In this document: positions 9,965 through 20,923 of the stretch, piece after piece
How positions within the stretch are numbered: the stretch's first letter is position 1
How the letters are laid out: every line of letters begins with the position of its first letter
Assembly (NCBI GenBank): GCA_031841125.1
Contig: CM063111.1
Location: 57,101,535 to 57,165,534 of the forward strand
Reading direction: 5' to 3'
DNA: 64,000 nucleotides
Origin: Acanthococcus lagerstroemiae
Taxonomy: Eukaryota > Arthropoda > Insecta > Hemiptera > Eriococcidae
Position numbers and translations under genes: made by a program
The notes under the pieces: generated by a model
The model's database searches: none
Told to the model about the DNA's origin: nothing
The model's input: only the letters and a program-made list of their open reading frames with translations

Positions 9965-10959
9965 ACATAGGCCCTTTTCAATACCGCAAGCTTATTCGAT
10001 AGAGCCTTGCCAGACAAAACATGCTGTATCTTGCTTCGTGTTGCAGACAGCGCTTTGAAATTCGGTATACTATATATAAAAGGGACCCATTTATCGGCCC
10101 ACAATGGTAATGTTGAATTCACGAAAGAAATATGCGGTTTGCACGAAATATATAAATGACAAGCGCAGTAACAAGTACGAAACAGAAAAAGAAAAAGTTT
10201 GAAGAAAAAATTAAACTTCAGAACGCAGTATAATTCACTTACACGATAAAATAAAATACGCCCGGAATTTTAATACCTTCTACACACAATGAAAAAAAGA
10301 GACACGATATTACTGCGCCCGAAATAAAAAGTTCAAATTCTCGGCCTCCATCATACTTGCCACAAATTTACAATTGCGCACAAATTAATGTCAAAATCAA
10401 AGTTTGGAGCAATAAAAATCTATGAATCGATTCTCCCCCTCCTCAGGAGCCACAAATTTAGATTAGGAGCCAAACCGATATCAAAAACGAATTCGTTGAG
10501 TTCGAAACCCCTCGATGATCTCGATGGGGTCATTCGCATCAATAATAGGTCTAAAAATTACTAATGTACTGTAATAAAGGGTAATTTTTACACGCCCACT
10601 CTTTTTTGTTCTCTCAACCGAAGCCCTGAAATCCGTCCTTTCGAGCATTACCTCAGAGCTCCCCTCTATGGCGTTTCTAGAGTACTTACGAAAAAATTCT
10701 TAATGATCGTTTTTTTTCGAAAATTGGATCCCTCTTAAACTCATGGATCTCCTATCTCCACGAGTTTTTGTGTTTAAACAACATAATATACCGTATGCAA
10801 GTCATTTCGTGATATCGATTTTAAAACTCGTAATTTAAACTTTTTTTTTTTCGTGGCTTCACATTTCGTTCAATTACACTTTATATTTCGTGCTATTTAA
10901 TACTTCCCTATATAAAAGATATGCTCTATCGAATAAGCTTGCGGTATTGAAAAGGACCC
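9965..10959. mobile_element. TIR element inserted at a palindromic junction
   Basis: The ends share a 38-bp inverted repeat (9968-10005 with 10923-10960, 36 of 38 paired) that includes CAAGCTTATTCGATAGAGC inverted on the right. The 10-bp sequence AAGTCGACTT flanks it at 9955-9964 and 10960-10969. Removing the element and one flank copy leaves a palindrome made of two 25-bp ends head to head. The interior is AT-rich and holds a 5'-truncated SINE tail at 10596-10665, with no coding potential. Confidence 0.65.
10596..10665 (-). repeat. SINE 3' fragment
   Basis: CTCTCAACCGAAGCCCTGAA followed by TTCGAGCATTACCTCAGAG matches, on the minus strand, the 3' third of the tRNA-derived SINE at 16832-17051. 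The tRNA-like head is absent. Confidence 0.7.
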
Positions 10960-10963
10960 AAGT

Positions 10964-10988
10964 CGACTTAGGCCCTTTTCAATGCCGC
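10964..10988. repeat. Terminal inverted repeat, left-end type
   Basis: Identical to 8851-8875 and exactly inverse to 9936-9960. It is followed by TCATTCAATTCC, the inverse of the sequence before 8643. No matching far end was found to the right. Confidence 0.7.
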
Positions 10989-10999
10989 TCATTCAATTC

Positions 11000-11440
11000 C
11001 TTAGACTTTTCAAGATTATGCAGTTCTCTTACATGGGACTCACTGACTGTTGGAGACTCGTTCAGGACTTTTTATGACTTCTGGCTAACGGCTTAACGGT
11101 CTTTTCATACTCATTTAAGACACACTGAAACCTACTTCAGATTCTTTAAGGCTCTTGTAAACCTGTTTAAAACGTGCTAAAATAGTTCAGGACTCGTTTA
11201 CGTATCTTTAAAATAAGCTCCTTAATACTCTCTCAGACTTTCCCAGACTTGATTAAAATTTCTTAAAATTCCCCAAAACTTTTCAAGGCTTTTCAAGACT
11301 CGTTTAGGATTTGCACTGCAGCAGCCTCTCAAATGTGTTCAAGACATGTTCCCGACTTTTAAGGCTCTTCCAAATTTTATTAAGACGCTCCTTTAGGATG
11401 CTTGCGGGCTTATTTGGGACTTTGTAAAACTTTGTCGCTT
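11000..11440. repeat. Degenerate GACTCGTTTAGG / CAAGACTTTT iterations
   Basis: Roughly 20-25-base units of the form (TTTT)CAAGACT-GTTTAAGACT repeat with many changes. The same word family, often inverted, appears inside the giant inverted-repeat arms (1290-1500 and 13265-13495), at 18285-18464 and at 21235-21345. No coding. Confidence 0.55.
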
Positions 11441-13127
11441 CTAGTCAATTATTTTTGAAACATTTTCAAGTACCATTATTATTTTACACTCTGGGAGGGG
11501 CAATCGCTCCACTGTCTTCCTTTTGTATCCACACTCAGTCATTACTCTCGGAGCCAGTGGCCGCTACTTCGAAAAACTGAACTTACAAGACGGAAACGAC
11601 CATCAGGCGCTTCACAGTTAGATGCCTAGATCATCTTCTCTTCAGCAAATTTCTCAAGCTGTTTTGACCCATCAAATTTGGTATAATCCAACGAAGAGAT
11701 ACCGAAAATACAGCAAAAAACACGACTAATTTTGCTCTTGGTCCTCAACCCATCAGCACATTAATGCAAACCCGTGTTCGTAATTTATTAATGAAATTAC
11801 GAATGAGCATCGATAGAAATGCAATGCCTGATCGCCTCGCTTCATCCGCTCATTTCAAAACGAAAATGAGTTTTGAAAATAAGTACGTACCGAAAATACG
11901 AACTACTCGGTAGATGTTTCTGGACATACTGTGCATAAAGAAATGCTTGTAAAGAACCCGCAGACAAGTTAATTCGAGTTTGATTAATTCAACGAAATTC
12001 GTATTCATTATGCCATCGCGCATCCTGTCAGTTAACAAATTATTTCTCTTTGTTCATATTTAAGTCGTATTTTCTAATTTTCGAACTCGACTGTAATAAA
12101 CTTTGAATATAATAATACACTTGCATAGTAATTTCGAAAATAAATGTGAAAAAGCTTACAGTAATTTCGCCGTGTAATTTAAAAGTGCCTTTCATCCACT
12201 AAAAGTTCTCGAATAGTGGCTAGACAGAAGATGACGCGGCTAATTTCATAATACCAATGGTGTTTCTGGAACCGATATACAGACACTGAGACAGACAGAA
12301 GAACGGATGTACAGATGTACGAACACTGGACAGACACACTGGCGATTCCAGCGGCGTACCGGTGTGCAATTTGGACATCTGCTCAACTCCCACCCCCATC
12401 CCCATCCCTGAAAAAAGAGTAAGATAATTGCTCAATTTTGACTGAGTTTTTTAGATACAGTTTTTTTGTTTTTAATTATAAATGTGACAACACTGAACAC
12501 CTTTGAGGATAGATAGACCAAAAGTTACAGCTTACAGCTATTGTACTATCATTAACAAAGCTCGGATTTTTAGGCGCTAAAAACTCAAAACAAAAGGCAC
12601 TATTAAAAGTCTCTAACAAAACATAAATAGTCCATGTCCATAAACGTCCCTATAAAAATGAAACAGTCTAAAAAAAAAAGTAAAACAGTCCCAAAAAGTC
12701 CCTAAAAACCTATGGCTTCATGAATATCAAATTAAAGGTCTTGGAAAACTGAACCTAATTCTTACATTTCTATTCCTTCCAAACTGTGTACAACGTAATA
12801 ATTTTGAATAAAAACAAATAATCCCGTTGTTACGATTATTCAAATTTTTTCCCCAAGTAAAATGGGTTTTAAAAAAATTCTTGAAAACTGTACACATTTT
12901 TTTCTTAAAAATTTAGAGATTGACAAAATAGTCTCGAAAATTGTATTTTTACCCGAAACAGTCCCAAAAGTCTCTAAAAACATATCAATTTTGGGCGAAA
13001 ATGTCATTTTTAAGGGAAAATAGCCCAGCTCATTGATTTCAGAATTTCCTGATTCGTCCAGAAACCTCAATAGACGGAATAGGCTACGCTAGAAAAAAAG
13101 GGAGTTGCCTAAAAATCCGGGCCCTGA
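11441..13127. other. No gene recognised; low-complexity patches
   Basis: Contains an ACAGACACTGAGACAGACAG-rich patch at 12275-12345 and AGTCTCTAAAAA/AGTCCC iterations from 12600 to 13000. A segment at 13022-13065 (CAGCTCATTGATTTCAGAAT) resembles 24397-24425, so part is probably a decayed transposon interior. No frame shows a protein family. Confidence 0.5.
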
Positions 13128-14863
13128 TCATTACATACGGCCGAACGTAGAACTGTGACAGTTGATACTGACAATCAGGGATTATGTTGCAATCTACATT
13201 TCACATGCAAAAATTCAGTTTTATTCTGGAGTCGTATGCAAGAGAGCAATTTACGCACCTGCAGTCTCCAGCCCTATTTAAGACCAAGGCAGACTTCCGT
13301 AAAACTTCCAAAGGCTATTCTGAACTTGTTTGAGCCTTTGAAGACTGATCCGGTATTGTTTAAAACTCTTCAAGACCCTTTCAAACTTGTTCATGACAAA
13401 ACACTTCAACATTCCTATAAGACTCGCTGTACATGGTTTAATACGCGTTTAAATTCGTTCAAGACTCTTGTAAACATATTTGCTGAAGAACCCTTATAAT
13501 AATAAATACTTATCTACTGGGTCTCAGAAAAATGAATAGTCGGATTTCAAGTGACGCAGTAGTGTAGCAATGATAAAGGTGTGTGACACATGTTTATCGT
13601 TGGTTCAGCATCTCTGAGTAGAAATGTCCCCAATTCTATGGGCTACAATATTTGCGCACTTGTAAGGGCCCCGAAATTTTCACGATTTTAGACTCAAAGG
13701 CTTTAAAAAATCAGACAGTCTGATCTAAAAAACTTGTGATGCAAATGTCAATATTCTCACTTTTTTAAATATCCGATATCTAACCGAATTTTTGAGATGA
13801 TTTTTTTCCATGCTCATTCCGAATTCGAATAGGATCTTCTCTCACTAATTAACAGTTTTTGTTTGTAAATGTTCTTTGAATTTGCCAACCAGTTTTGTAT
13901 TTGTACTCTACTTACGAATCTGCTAGAAATGAAATTCAAATCAGGCCATTAACTCTGAATACAATTTCTTTTCCTGCTCACACTCAGGAAGCCCAATTTT
14001 ACACTTGAATGGAAAAAGATCGCGAACTACTCAACACCGTGAAAGAGAGGAAAATCCAATACCTAGGTCACATCCTAAGAGGACCGAAATATGAAATTCT
14101 CCGGGTCATCATGGAGGGGAAACTGGAAGGAAAAAGATCAATCGGCCGCCGACAGAATTCATGGACAGAGGATCTGAGACGGTGATTCGGCTGCTCGTCT
14201 GGTGAGTTGTTCTGGTCGGCTGCCTCGGGGATAATGGTTGCAAGATGGATCGCCAACCTCCGAGACGGAGAGGGCGGATGAAGAAGAAGATTTCAAAGAC
14301 CACTTAATCGATACAATAAATGACATCAGGGTGTATGAGAGAGGGAGGGGAAGTAAAATTAGACATTTCATTAGGGGATGAAAAATCATTTACCTTAAAA
14401 AATGATCATATCTTAACATAAAAATGTCCACAAATTTGAGTTCTGCATGAGAGAGGGAGGGGAAGTAAAATTAGACATTTCGTAAAATTATGAAACATCA
14501 TTTACCTTAAAAAACGATCATATTTTAACATAAAAATGTCCACAAATTTGAGTTCTGTGATATCTAAACTTCAAAATATATTATTTCTACCCCCACATAT
14601 TAGGTCAGCCAAATGGAAAATACTGAAAAAATGCAGTTCGAGTTGGAAAAATCAGGCCCTAAAAGTCCAAGTAAGACCCATTTTTGCTTATTGTTATGAC
14701 TCGAATCATCGCAAGAAAGTCAAAACGTTAGGAACCTTTAGCTGAGAAATTCGTGAGCCCTCCTCTCGCTGTGCAATTCGTCACTTCGCTATGCTTTTGA
14801 GTTGAAGACGTCCAACACATCACATCACATATGAAAATTTTTCGAAATTGACACCATCAACTC
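13128..14863 (+). repeat. Right arm of the giant inverted repeat
   Basis: Reverse complement of 1-1649. Same order: inner TCATTACATAC, the degenerate GTCTTGAA tract, an AT-rich 3'-UTR-like region, the LINE tail at 14010-14290, and the CACATCACATATG outer part. It carries an additional tandem duplication of about 114 bases (14336-14449 and 14450-14561) that the left arm lacks, so it arose after the arms formed. The outer half recurs directly at 15245-15890. Confidence 0.9.
14010..14290 (+). pseudogene. LINE reverse transcriptase C-terminal tail (relic, right arm)
   Basis: Begins with an ATG-EKDRELLNTVKERKIQ reading, continues YLGHILRGPKYEIL, and reaches EGKRSIGRRQNSW and a stop where the left arm has a tryptophan (RR-stop-FGCSSG here, RRWFGCSSG there). 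This is the same relic as 490-744 with different lesions. The left arm has a frameshift in the EGK region and this one has the stop, so the arms decayed independently after duplication. Confidence 0.7.
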
Positions 14864-15244
14864 TAAATACAATCACGCAGAATCAATAAGAAAATCGATC
14901 CCTATTTTTAAGGAATGAAAAACAGAAAACTCATACTTCACACGCTACTTATACCTACTTAACAAGTTTGATAAGACGGGGGCAGCTAGGAATCTTTGTC
15001 CCTGGTTTGACTCCCATGAATTTGTAAACGAAATTTGTCAATGAAATTAGAATTGATTTAAGAGCAAAGGGTTAGATTGAAGGTTTGAGAAGGGGCTACC
15101 AGTTAACTTTTCTCCATTAAATTTTATGAAATACACGGTCTAATATATTCGATGAAAATTAAAAAAATATTGCGAGAAAATTCTATTTCGAGCTATTATG
15201 TCTGGGCGGAGAAGTATCACTCAGATTTTCAGAATGTTGATCAG

Positions 15245-15890
15245 TATGGATCGCCAACCTCCGAGACGGAGAGGGCGGATGAAGAAGAAGATTTTAAAGA
15301 CCACTTAATCGATACAGTAAATGACCTCAGGGTGTATGAGAGAGGGAGGGGAAGTAAAATTAGACATTTCATTAAAGAGTGAAAAATCATTTACCTTAAA
15401 AAATGATCATATTTTAACATAAAAATGTTCACAAATTTGAGTTCTGCGATATCTTATCTTCAGAATATATTAGTTCTACCCCCACATATTAGGTCAGCCA
15501 AATGGAAAATACTGAAAAAATGCAGTTAGAGTTGGTAAAATCAGGCCCTAAAAGTCCAAGTAAGACCCATTTTTGCTTATTGTTACGACTCGAATCATCG
15601 CAAGAAGTCAAAAAGTTAGGAACCCTTAGCTGAGAAATTCGTGAGCCCTCCTCTCGCAGTGCAATTAGTCATTCCGCTACGCTTTGCGTTGAAGACGTCC
15701 AACACATCACGTATGAAAATTTTCCGAAATTGACAGCATCAACTTTGAAACCAATCACGCAGAATCAATAAGAAAATCGATCCCTATTTTTATGGACTGA
15801 AGAACAGAAAACTCGATATTTGACACGCTATTAGCAAGTTTGGTAAGACAGGGGCAGCTAGGGATTTTTGTCCCTGATTTGACCCCCAGA
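15245..15890 (+). repeat. Third, direct copy of the LINE 3' region
   Basis: Matches 14247-15020 from GGATCGCCAACCTCCGAGAC onward, through the GTATGAGAGAGGGAGGGG block, the CCTCCTCTCGC block and CAATCACGCAGAATCAATAA, to CAGCTAGGGAT-TTTGTCCCT. The spacing of about 1 kb makes it a tandem duplication. It lacks the YLGH-encoding part. Confidence 0.8.
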
Positions 15891-16004
15891 AAGAGGCTCG
15901 AGCGCCTGAAATTTTTCATCAATAATTCAAAATATTGTGAATGGTGATCTGTGAAATCTTTCTTGTTTCATCGATTCATCGAGATGGATAGTTCATACAA
16001 CCTA

Positions 16005-16043
<39 letters not shown>

Positions 16044-16784
16044 AATGTTCTCCGTCACATAATGAATTGTTGAATACACTTTAAAAACCCGGAATTCAAT
16101 TTTCAAAATTACGGCTCAATAGGGGATGAAATTTCAAACATATTTTGAAAAAAGAAAGTTTCTATTTTAAAAATTTGATTCGTGAGTAGTCTTCGGAGTA
16201 GTCTTCTGGAACGTCAAAACAATACAAGTTCAACCATACTAAAAGCTAAATTTTAACTCTTCAGTATCATTGAGCTAACAGGGTCTGTAGACCGATTATT
16301 CTCAAATGTGACCTTGACATCTTTACCTAATCTTTTATTTACATAAAGATGGCACCATAAGGGTGAAAATTTTAAAGTATTAAAATTCGATATCGAAAAA
16401 ATTAGACGGTGTTTCAGGTTGGAAAGTTTCAATACAAACTTTTTGATCATTTACTTTACAAAAAATCCCATTTTCGTGGATAGAAAGAGCTCAAATTAAA
16501 TTTGAAACGAGCATGAAAAATAAGTTTACAAAATGCAAATCTACAGAATTGTAGCAATACTCCACCTACAACTTTTCTGTCGCATTCCCTTATTGCTTAC
16601 ATATGTTTTGCCTACTCCTTCATTTTTAGGCAAATCTGATACGTATCCTGCTCAGAGTTGGTTCTTTACGCATAGACTATCGCTGGATAGTCTACATTTT
16701 TTGCGTAATCTATGTTAGCTACGGGTAAAGTAGACTTCAAGCAGACTATGTCAACTATGTAAACTTCAAGTGGGTTTCTTTCCC
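15891..16784. other. No gene; poly(T) and hAT sub-terminal-like sequence
   Basis: A T-run occupies 16011-16038. From about 16640 to 16780, GTAGACTTC / ACTATGTAAAC words repeat that also occur inverted at 17525-17640. They probably represent the left sub-terminal region of the hAT relic next door, internally deleted. Confidence 0.45.
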
Positions 16785-17395
16785 TTCACAGGTATGGGCT
16801 TAGCGGCATTCATGTTAGATCCTAAGTTTATTCTCTTTTCTTATTTTACTCTCAACCCGAGCCCTGGAATCCGCCCGTTCGAGCATTATCTCAGAGACGT
16901 CGTCGAGGCTGTTAGGGCTGTCTTAGCCCTTTTCTCATCTTGCTGAAAACCCGGCCTAGGTCGAAACGTAGCGAGTTGTTACGTGGACTCGAACCCGAGA
17001 CCTCCGGATTCCGAGACCAGCGCGCTATCCACTCGGCCAAGTAGACCCCTCGATCCTAAGTTTATCGAAGATGCTTCTGAGAAACTGACTTTAGAACAGT
17101 ACTCAGCAGGGGAAAAATTTGGAGTATCTTGATATCACAGGTTTAAAATCGTACGCAACGCATCTAAAAAGAGGAGGTATTTTCAAAACATTTTTAGAGA
17201 AAAAAAAATGTACCCACAATTCAACGGCATTTTGGACACTCGTAAGGGGTTAAAGCTATTGAAGATTCCAGCATCAGCTTAACTAGAGCGAGTTTTTTCC
17301 AACTGGTCATTTATACACAATCCAACAAGAAATAGATTGTGTTTCGATCGTAGTATAAAACTCATTCACGTATATTATAGCCTAAAAATTACTGA
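16785..17395 (+). pseudogene. hAT transposase C-terminal relic, split by a SINE
   Basis: The plus strand reads GMGLAAFMLDPKF up to a SINE at 16832-17051 and resumes EDASEKLTLEQYSAGEKF after it. Then comes the hATC dimerisation signature LLKIPASA, a stop at 17280-17282, LERVFSNWSFIHNPTRNR and LIHVYYSLKI. That order (DPKF helix, then PASxxxxERVFS) is diagnostic of hAT transposases. N-terminal BED-type zinc finger and catalytic domain are absent. A likely element right terminus, TTGCTTGCCAACCCTA, ends near 17653, preceded by repeated GTCTAC words. Confidence 0.75.
16832..17051 (-). mobile_element. tRNA-derived SINE, 220 bp
   Basis: Flanked by the 14-bp TSD GATCCTAAGTTTAT (16818-16831 and 17052-17065). 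On the minus strand the head has a pol III A box (GGCCGAGTGG at 17029-17038 inverted) and B box (GGTTCGAGTCC at 16984-16994 inverted), as in a Ser/Leu-like tRNA. A family-specific body follows with GACCTAGGCC and GGGCTAAGACAGCCCTA, ending in an A/T-rich tail. A second copy of nearly the same length is at 29231-29451. It relies on a partner LINE for movement. Confidence 0.9.
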
Positions 17396-17689
17396 TGAAA
17401 ATCGATGCGACCATTATTAATTTAATTGTTATTCATGTTCTGAGTTTTGACGAAACTACAAATTTTTAATGAATTTTCTCTTCATTTTTTCTTCACTTTC
17501 AAGTTTTATCTAACTATTCTCACACGTTTGTTTACATAGTCTACATATTTGTAGTTTACATAGTCTACATGAAAAATAACGGTGTCTACGCTAATGTTGT
17601 CTACGCGTGGACAATGGTGTAAAGTAGACTATATAGATTGCTTGCCAACCCTAATCCTGCTATATGACAGAGACCTTTCTTTCGATGGA

Positions 17690-18060
17690 CAGATGGCTAG
17701 GAGGTTACAGGTGGCAGGACAAACGGAGCACAAACGATTGCATCCACTTTCTTTTTCTCAACCCTTTGTCTAGCACTTTTTTCAAAAACAATTTCTCTAG
17801 CCCCCTCCGCCATAAGTAATCCTCAATATTTCGAGAAGGGGAGGAGCACAAACGACGGAGTTTTTTAGCTCAAACCAGCACGAACGTAGCACAGACTAAT
17901 GCCACCCCATGCAACCCCATCAGCCTAGTGAAGGTGCTCTCACGTTTCGTCAGCCCCCTAGAATATACCTCAATATCTTAGGGAGGGGGTAGCATGAACG
18001 ACGGGATTTTCAGCACAAACGTAGCATAGACGAATAGCATATATTTCGAGTCTATCGGGA
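17690..18060 (+). repeat. Tandem repeat of about 140-bp units with GCACAAACGACGG
   Basis: Two to three units share CCCCCT-GAATATACCTCAATAT-TGAGGGGAGG-GCACAAACGACGG-TTTTCAGCACAAACGTAGCA. The segment AACCAGCACGAACGTAGCAC (about 17874) closely resembles AACCAGCACTAACGTAGCAC in the foldback arms at 61.5-63.8 kb. No coding. Confidence 0.6.
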
Positions 18061-18284
18061 TGGGTGGGAGCTGAGGAAATGCGCCTCACCATAATAGGAC
18101 GAGAAGATGGATTTTCTTGAATATTGACGATGAACCTCAACAAAAAGTTGCATTTAGAGGTACAAAAGTAAGTAATGGGGGTACAGGTTCGTTGACTGAT
18201 TTTCGCCCAAGGAGCTGAAAGTTTGATGATACATCTTCATTAGTAAATAAGTGGTTCCTTATCAAAGAATTAAGCGTGAAAGAG

Positions 18285-18464
18285 TTTCAGAGATCATAAA
18301 TGAGGCTTTCAGAGTCTTTGTGAGTTCTAAACAAGTTTAGAATAGTTTTACAGAGTCTTAAAACAAGTTTTTGGAGATCTTAAAAGAGTCTTTAAAAAGT
18401 CTTCAAGTGTCTTGAGAGAGCTATCAATGTCATGATTAAGTCCTCAGGAGTCCTAATTACTTCT
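18285..18464. repeat. Degenerate AGTCTTAAAACAAGTTT iterations
   Basis: The same word family as at 1290-1500 and 11000-11440. It stops at the left inverted repeat of the 18465-21196 unit and comparable words resume at 21235, as if that unit had inserted into this tract. Confidence 0.5.
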
Positions 18465-18699
18465 TAAATGACACTCTCAGTGAAATTCACTAAAATGATG
18501 ATAGGCAGCCTTACCGGCTTAGTATGTGCAACTATATCTCCCAGAACGTTGGGGCGCAAAACATTCGCTAATGATACGCTTTCGAACCGCCATACGTTGG
18601 GCAAATATACCCAAATCAGGGGTTCTTAAAACAAATTTTTTACATGCTTCTGAAATATTGGGTTTCTGGGCAGTTTGGGCGTAGTAGTCAAAATTGGTA

Positions 18700-19051
18700 A
18701 TTCAATTTTGCATGACTTTTTATGTTTTAAAGAGGTTTATTTTGACCAGTAGTCTCGCACAATATTATAGTGTGGCGAAGAACGCTCCCGAACATTTGAG
18801 ATAAGCGAAGAAACATCGTCACGTTTCGAGCAGCAGAATAGAAGTTCTTCAACGAAAGCGATAAGGAGTTTCGCCGATAACACCGGGATATATAAAGGCC
18901 GCTGGCTGACGCCGTATAGTCTAGTTTTATATGCGATAAGCTGTGCGTTTTCAAAGCGATCTAGCTACTGTTTTCGTGCGTTTGTATTAATGTAATATTA
19001 AAAGTTTTTAGTACATCTTTTTGTGCGTTTTTCAGTGCGAATCTCGTTACA
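18700..19051 (+). promoter_or_regulatory. Probable 5' LTR 3' portion with TATA box and PBS
   Basis: TATATAAA at 18889-18896 lies about 160 bases before the end of an LTR-like sequence that closes with GTTACA at 19046-19051. TGGTATCAGAAGTGGGAT follows at 19053-19070, a familiar primer-binding-site form of insect Ty3/gypsy elements. The LTR 5' end cannot be placed because no second LTR is present. Confidence 0.55.
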
Positions 19052-19183
19052 TTGGTATCAGAAGTGGGATTCGACAGTACGCGTTGTGAAGATCTCGTAC
19101 AGACATTTGTTTGGACATACGTGTTCTAAGGATTCGGCGTTTTGCGTTGAAGAAGTGAGCGCCATCGAAACTCTCCATTCGCA

Positions 19184-20923
19184 ATGGCTCCAAAAAAGTT
19201 GTTCAAACTGTTGCAGAAAGAGCTTCGGGAGGAATTGAAGAACTGTGCCCTATCGCCATCAGGTTTGAAAGCGGAACTGGTCCGGCGGCTGGAAACCTAC
19301 CTGAGAGGTGAAGGTAAGGACCCAGAAACTTTTGATTTTGATGTAGAACCATAATCGGAAGACGAAGGGTCGACAACGACTGCTGCTCTCCAGTACATTA
19401 TGAACATGCTGAGCGACTAATCAAAGAGGATGGAAGAACAGTCGAAGAAGATGGACGACATGCGAACCGATGATCAAGGACTGGAGGAAGATGGATGAGA
19501 AAATCGAGCCTTTGGCCAAGAAGTTAGAAGATCAGAACGAAAGAGTGGCCAAACTAGAAAAAGAGCTGGAGGAACTCCGGACTGGCTGTACCACAATGTC
19601 AGTGGTGGTACCTCCAGGTAACCAGCAGCCTACTCAGATGGACTCAGCCGCCGGTGCATTGTCAGTGGAGGCTCCAAACAGCCAGCCACGCCAACTGGTT
19701 CCAACCTCAAGTGGTAGTGGCTCGGCAACAATGAAACCGCCATCGTTCGATGGTCAGCATTCCCGGGAGACCTACCTCGTCTAGTCTGAGGCAGCGGCTG
19801 CCAGTAATGGCTGGGACGAAGCGACGAAGGCTACAGCATTGGTTGTCAACCTGCGGGGAGCCGCAATGGACGTACTGAAGACGGTTCCAACGGAGGACCA
19901 GAGGAATTTCCAGAAGCTGGTGGAAGCCTTGGAACGCCGATATGGGCAAGCCCATATGAAGCCAGTGTTCCAGCGGGAACTAAAGTAGTGGTCACAGAGT
20001 CCGGGTGAGTCGCTTCAAGCTTTTCATACAGAGGTAGTTCGCCTCACCAATGCTGCTTATCCGACATCCTCTGAAGATTTCAAAGAGGAAATTGCGGTCT
20101 AAGCCTTCATCGATGGAATCAAGGATGAACAAATCCAGATGATGATGCAAGTTGGCAACCACCAAAACTCTCGGACTGCTTTGGTGCAAGCCCTGGAGCT
20201 AGAGGTTGCACGGGAAAGCTCTAGAATGAGGGCCACTGTTTGTCAAGCCCAGACCTACAAAATGGAGAAGGAACAGACAGGCTTGAAGAAAGCTGTGGAA
20301 GCAGTGGTTGTTGAGCAGGTGATGGAGACAAAGAAGCGACCAAACATTGAACACCAACGCCAGTTTGGAAGGCCGCGATGCTTCCAGTGTAATGAACATG
20401 GGCATATCCGTCCTAGTTGCCCCCAGAACCAGAAGGTGGCTGGAAAAGACTGGAGTGTTGCTCGCCAAGCGTCCCCAGTTGTTTCCCAGGAGGACCAGAC
20501 AATCGTTGCTGTTAAGAGAACGTTGAAGCATGATGCCTCAAGTAACTATATGAAAGGGAAACTTGGTCAGAGGACAGTACTCTACTGTGTTGACACTGGA
20601 GCATCACATTCGATCTGATTCCAGCAAAGGATTTGGACCAGAAGAAGCGATACGTTCTGCGGACGGCCACTGGAGAAACATTGCCGGTGTATGGAACAGT
20701 TCAGCTCCGAATTCAGCTGATGGGAGTATTCTTTGAACAAGAGTTTCTGGTCGCCGATATCCAGGATGTCGCGAGCATTGGCTGGGATATGATGGTGCGG
20801 CATGGGCTGATCATCGATCCTGAGCGACAGATACTGAAGTATCAAGATCGGGTCGCAAAGTTCGAGAAGGCCACCCACTCTGGGCCCATCCAGCTACAGA
20901 AGACAGAGGCTAGGATCAACTAA
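19184..20923 (+). pseudogene. Ty3/gypsy-like gag-protease relic
   Basis: The ATG at 19184 opens a SAP-like helix-loop-helix (KKLFKLLQKELREEL...GLKAELVRRLETYL), which stops at 19352. A coiled coil follows (KIEPLAKKLEDQNERVAKLE, 19470 on), then the capsid-like RGAAMDVLKTVP...EALERRYG region with several stops. A CCHC zinc knuckle CFQCNEHGHIRPSC lies at 20379-20420 and the aspartic protease active site VDTGASHS at 20590-20612. After a frameshift the protease continues to a stop at 20921-20923. Gag packages element RNA and the protease matures it. RT and integrase are missing, and at least five lesions make it inactive. Confidence 0.85.
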
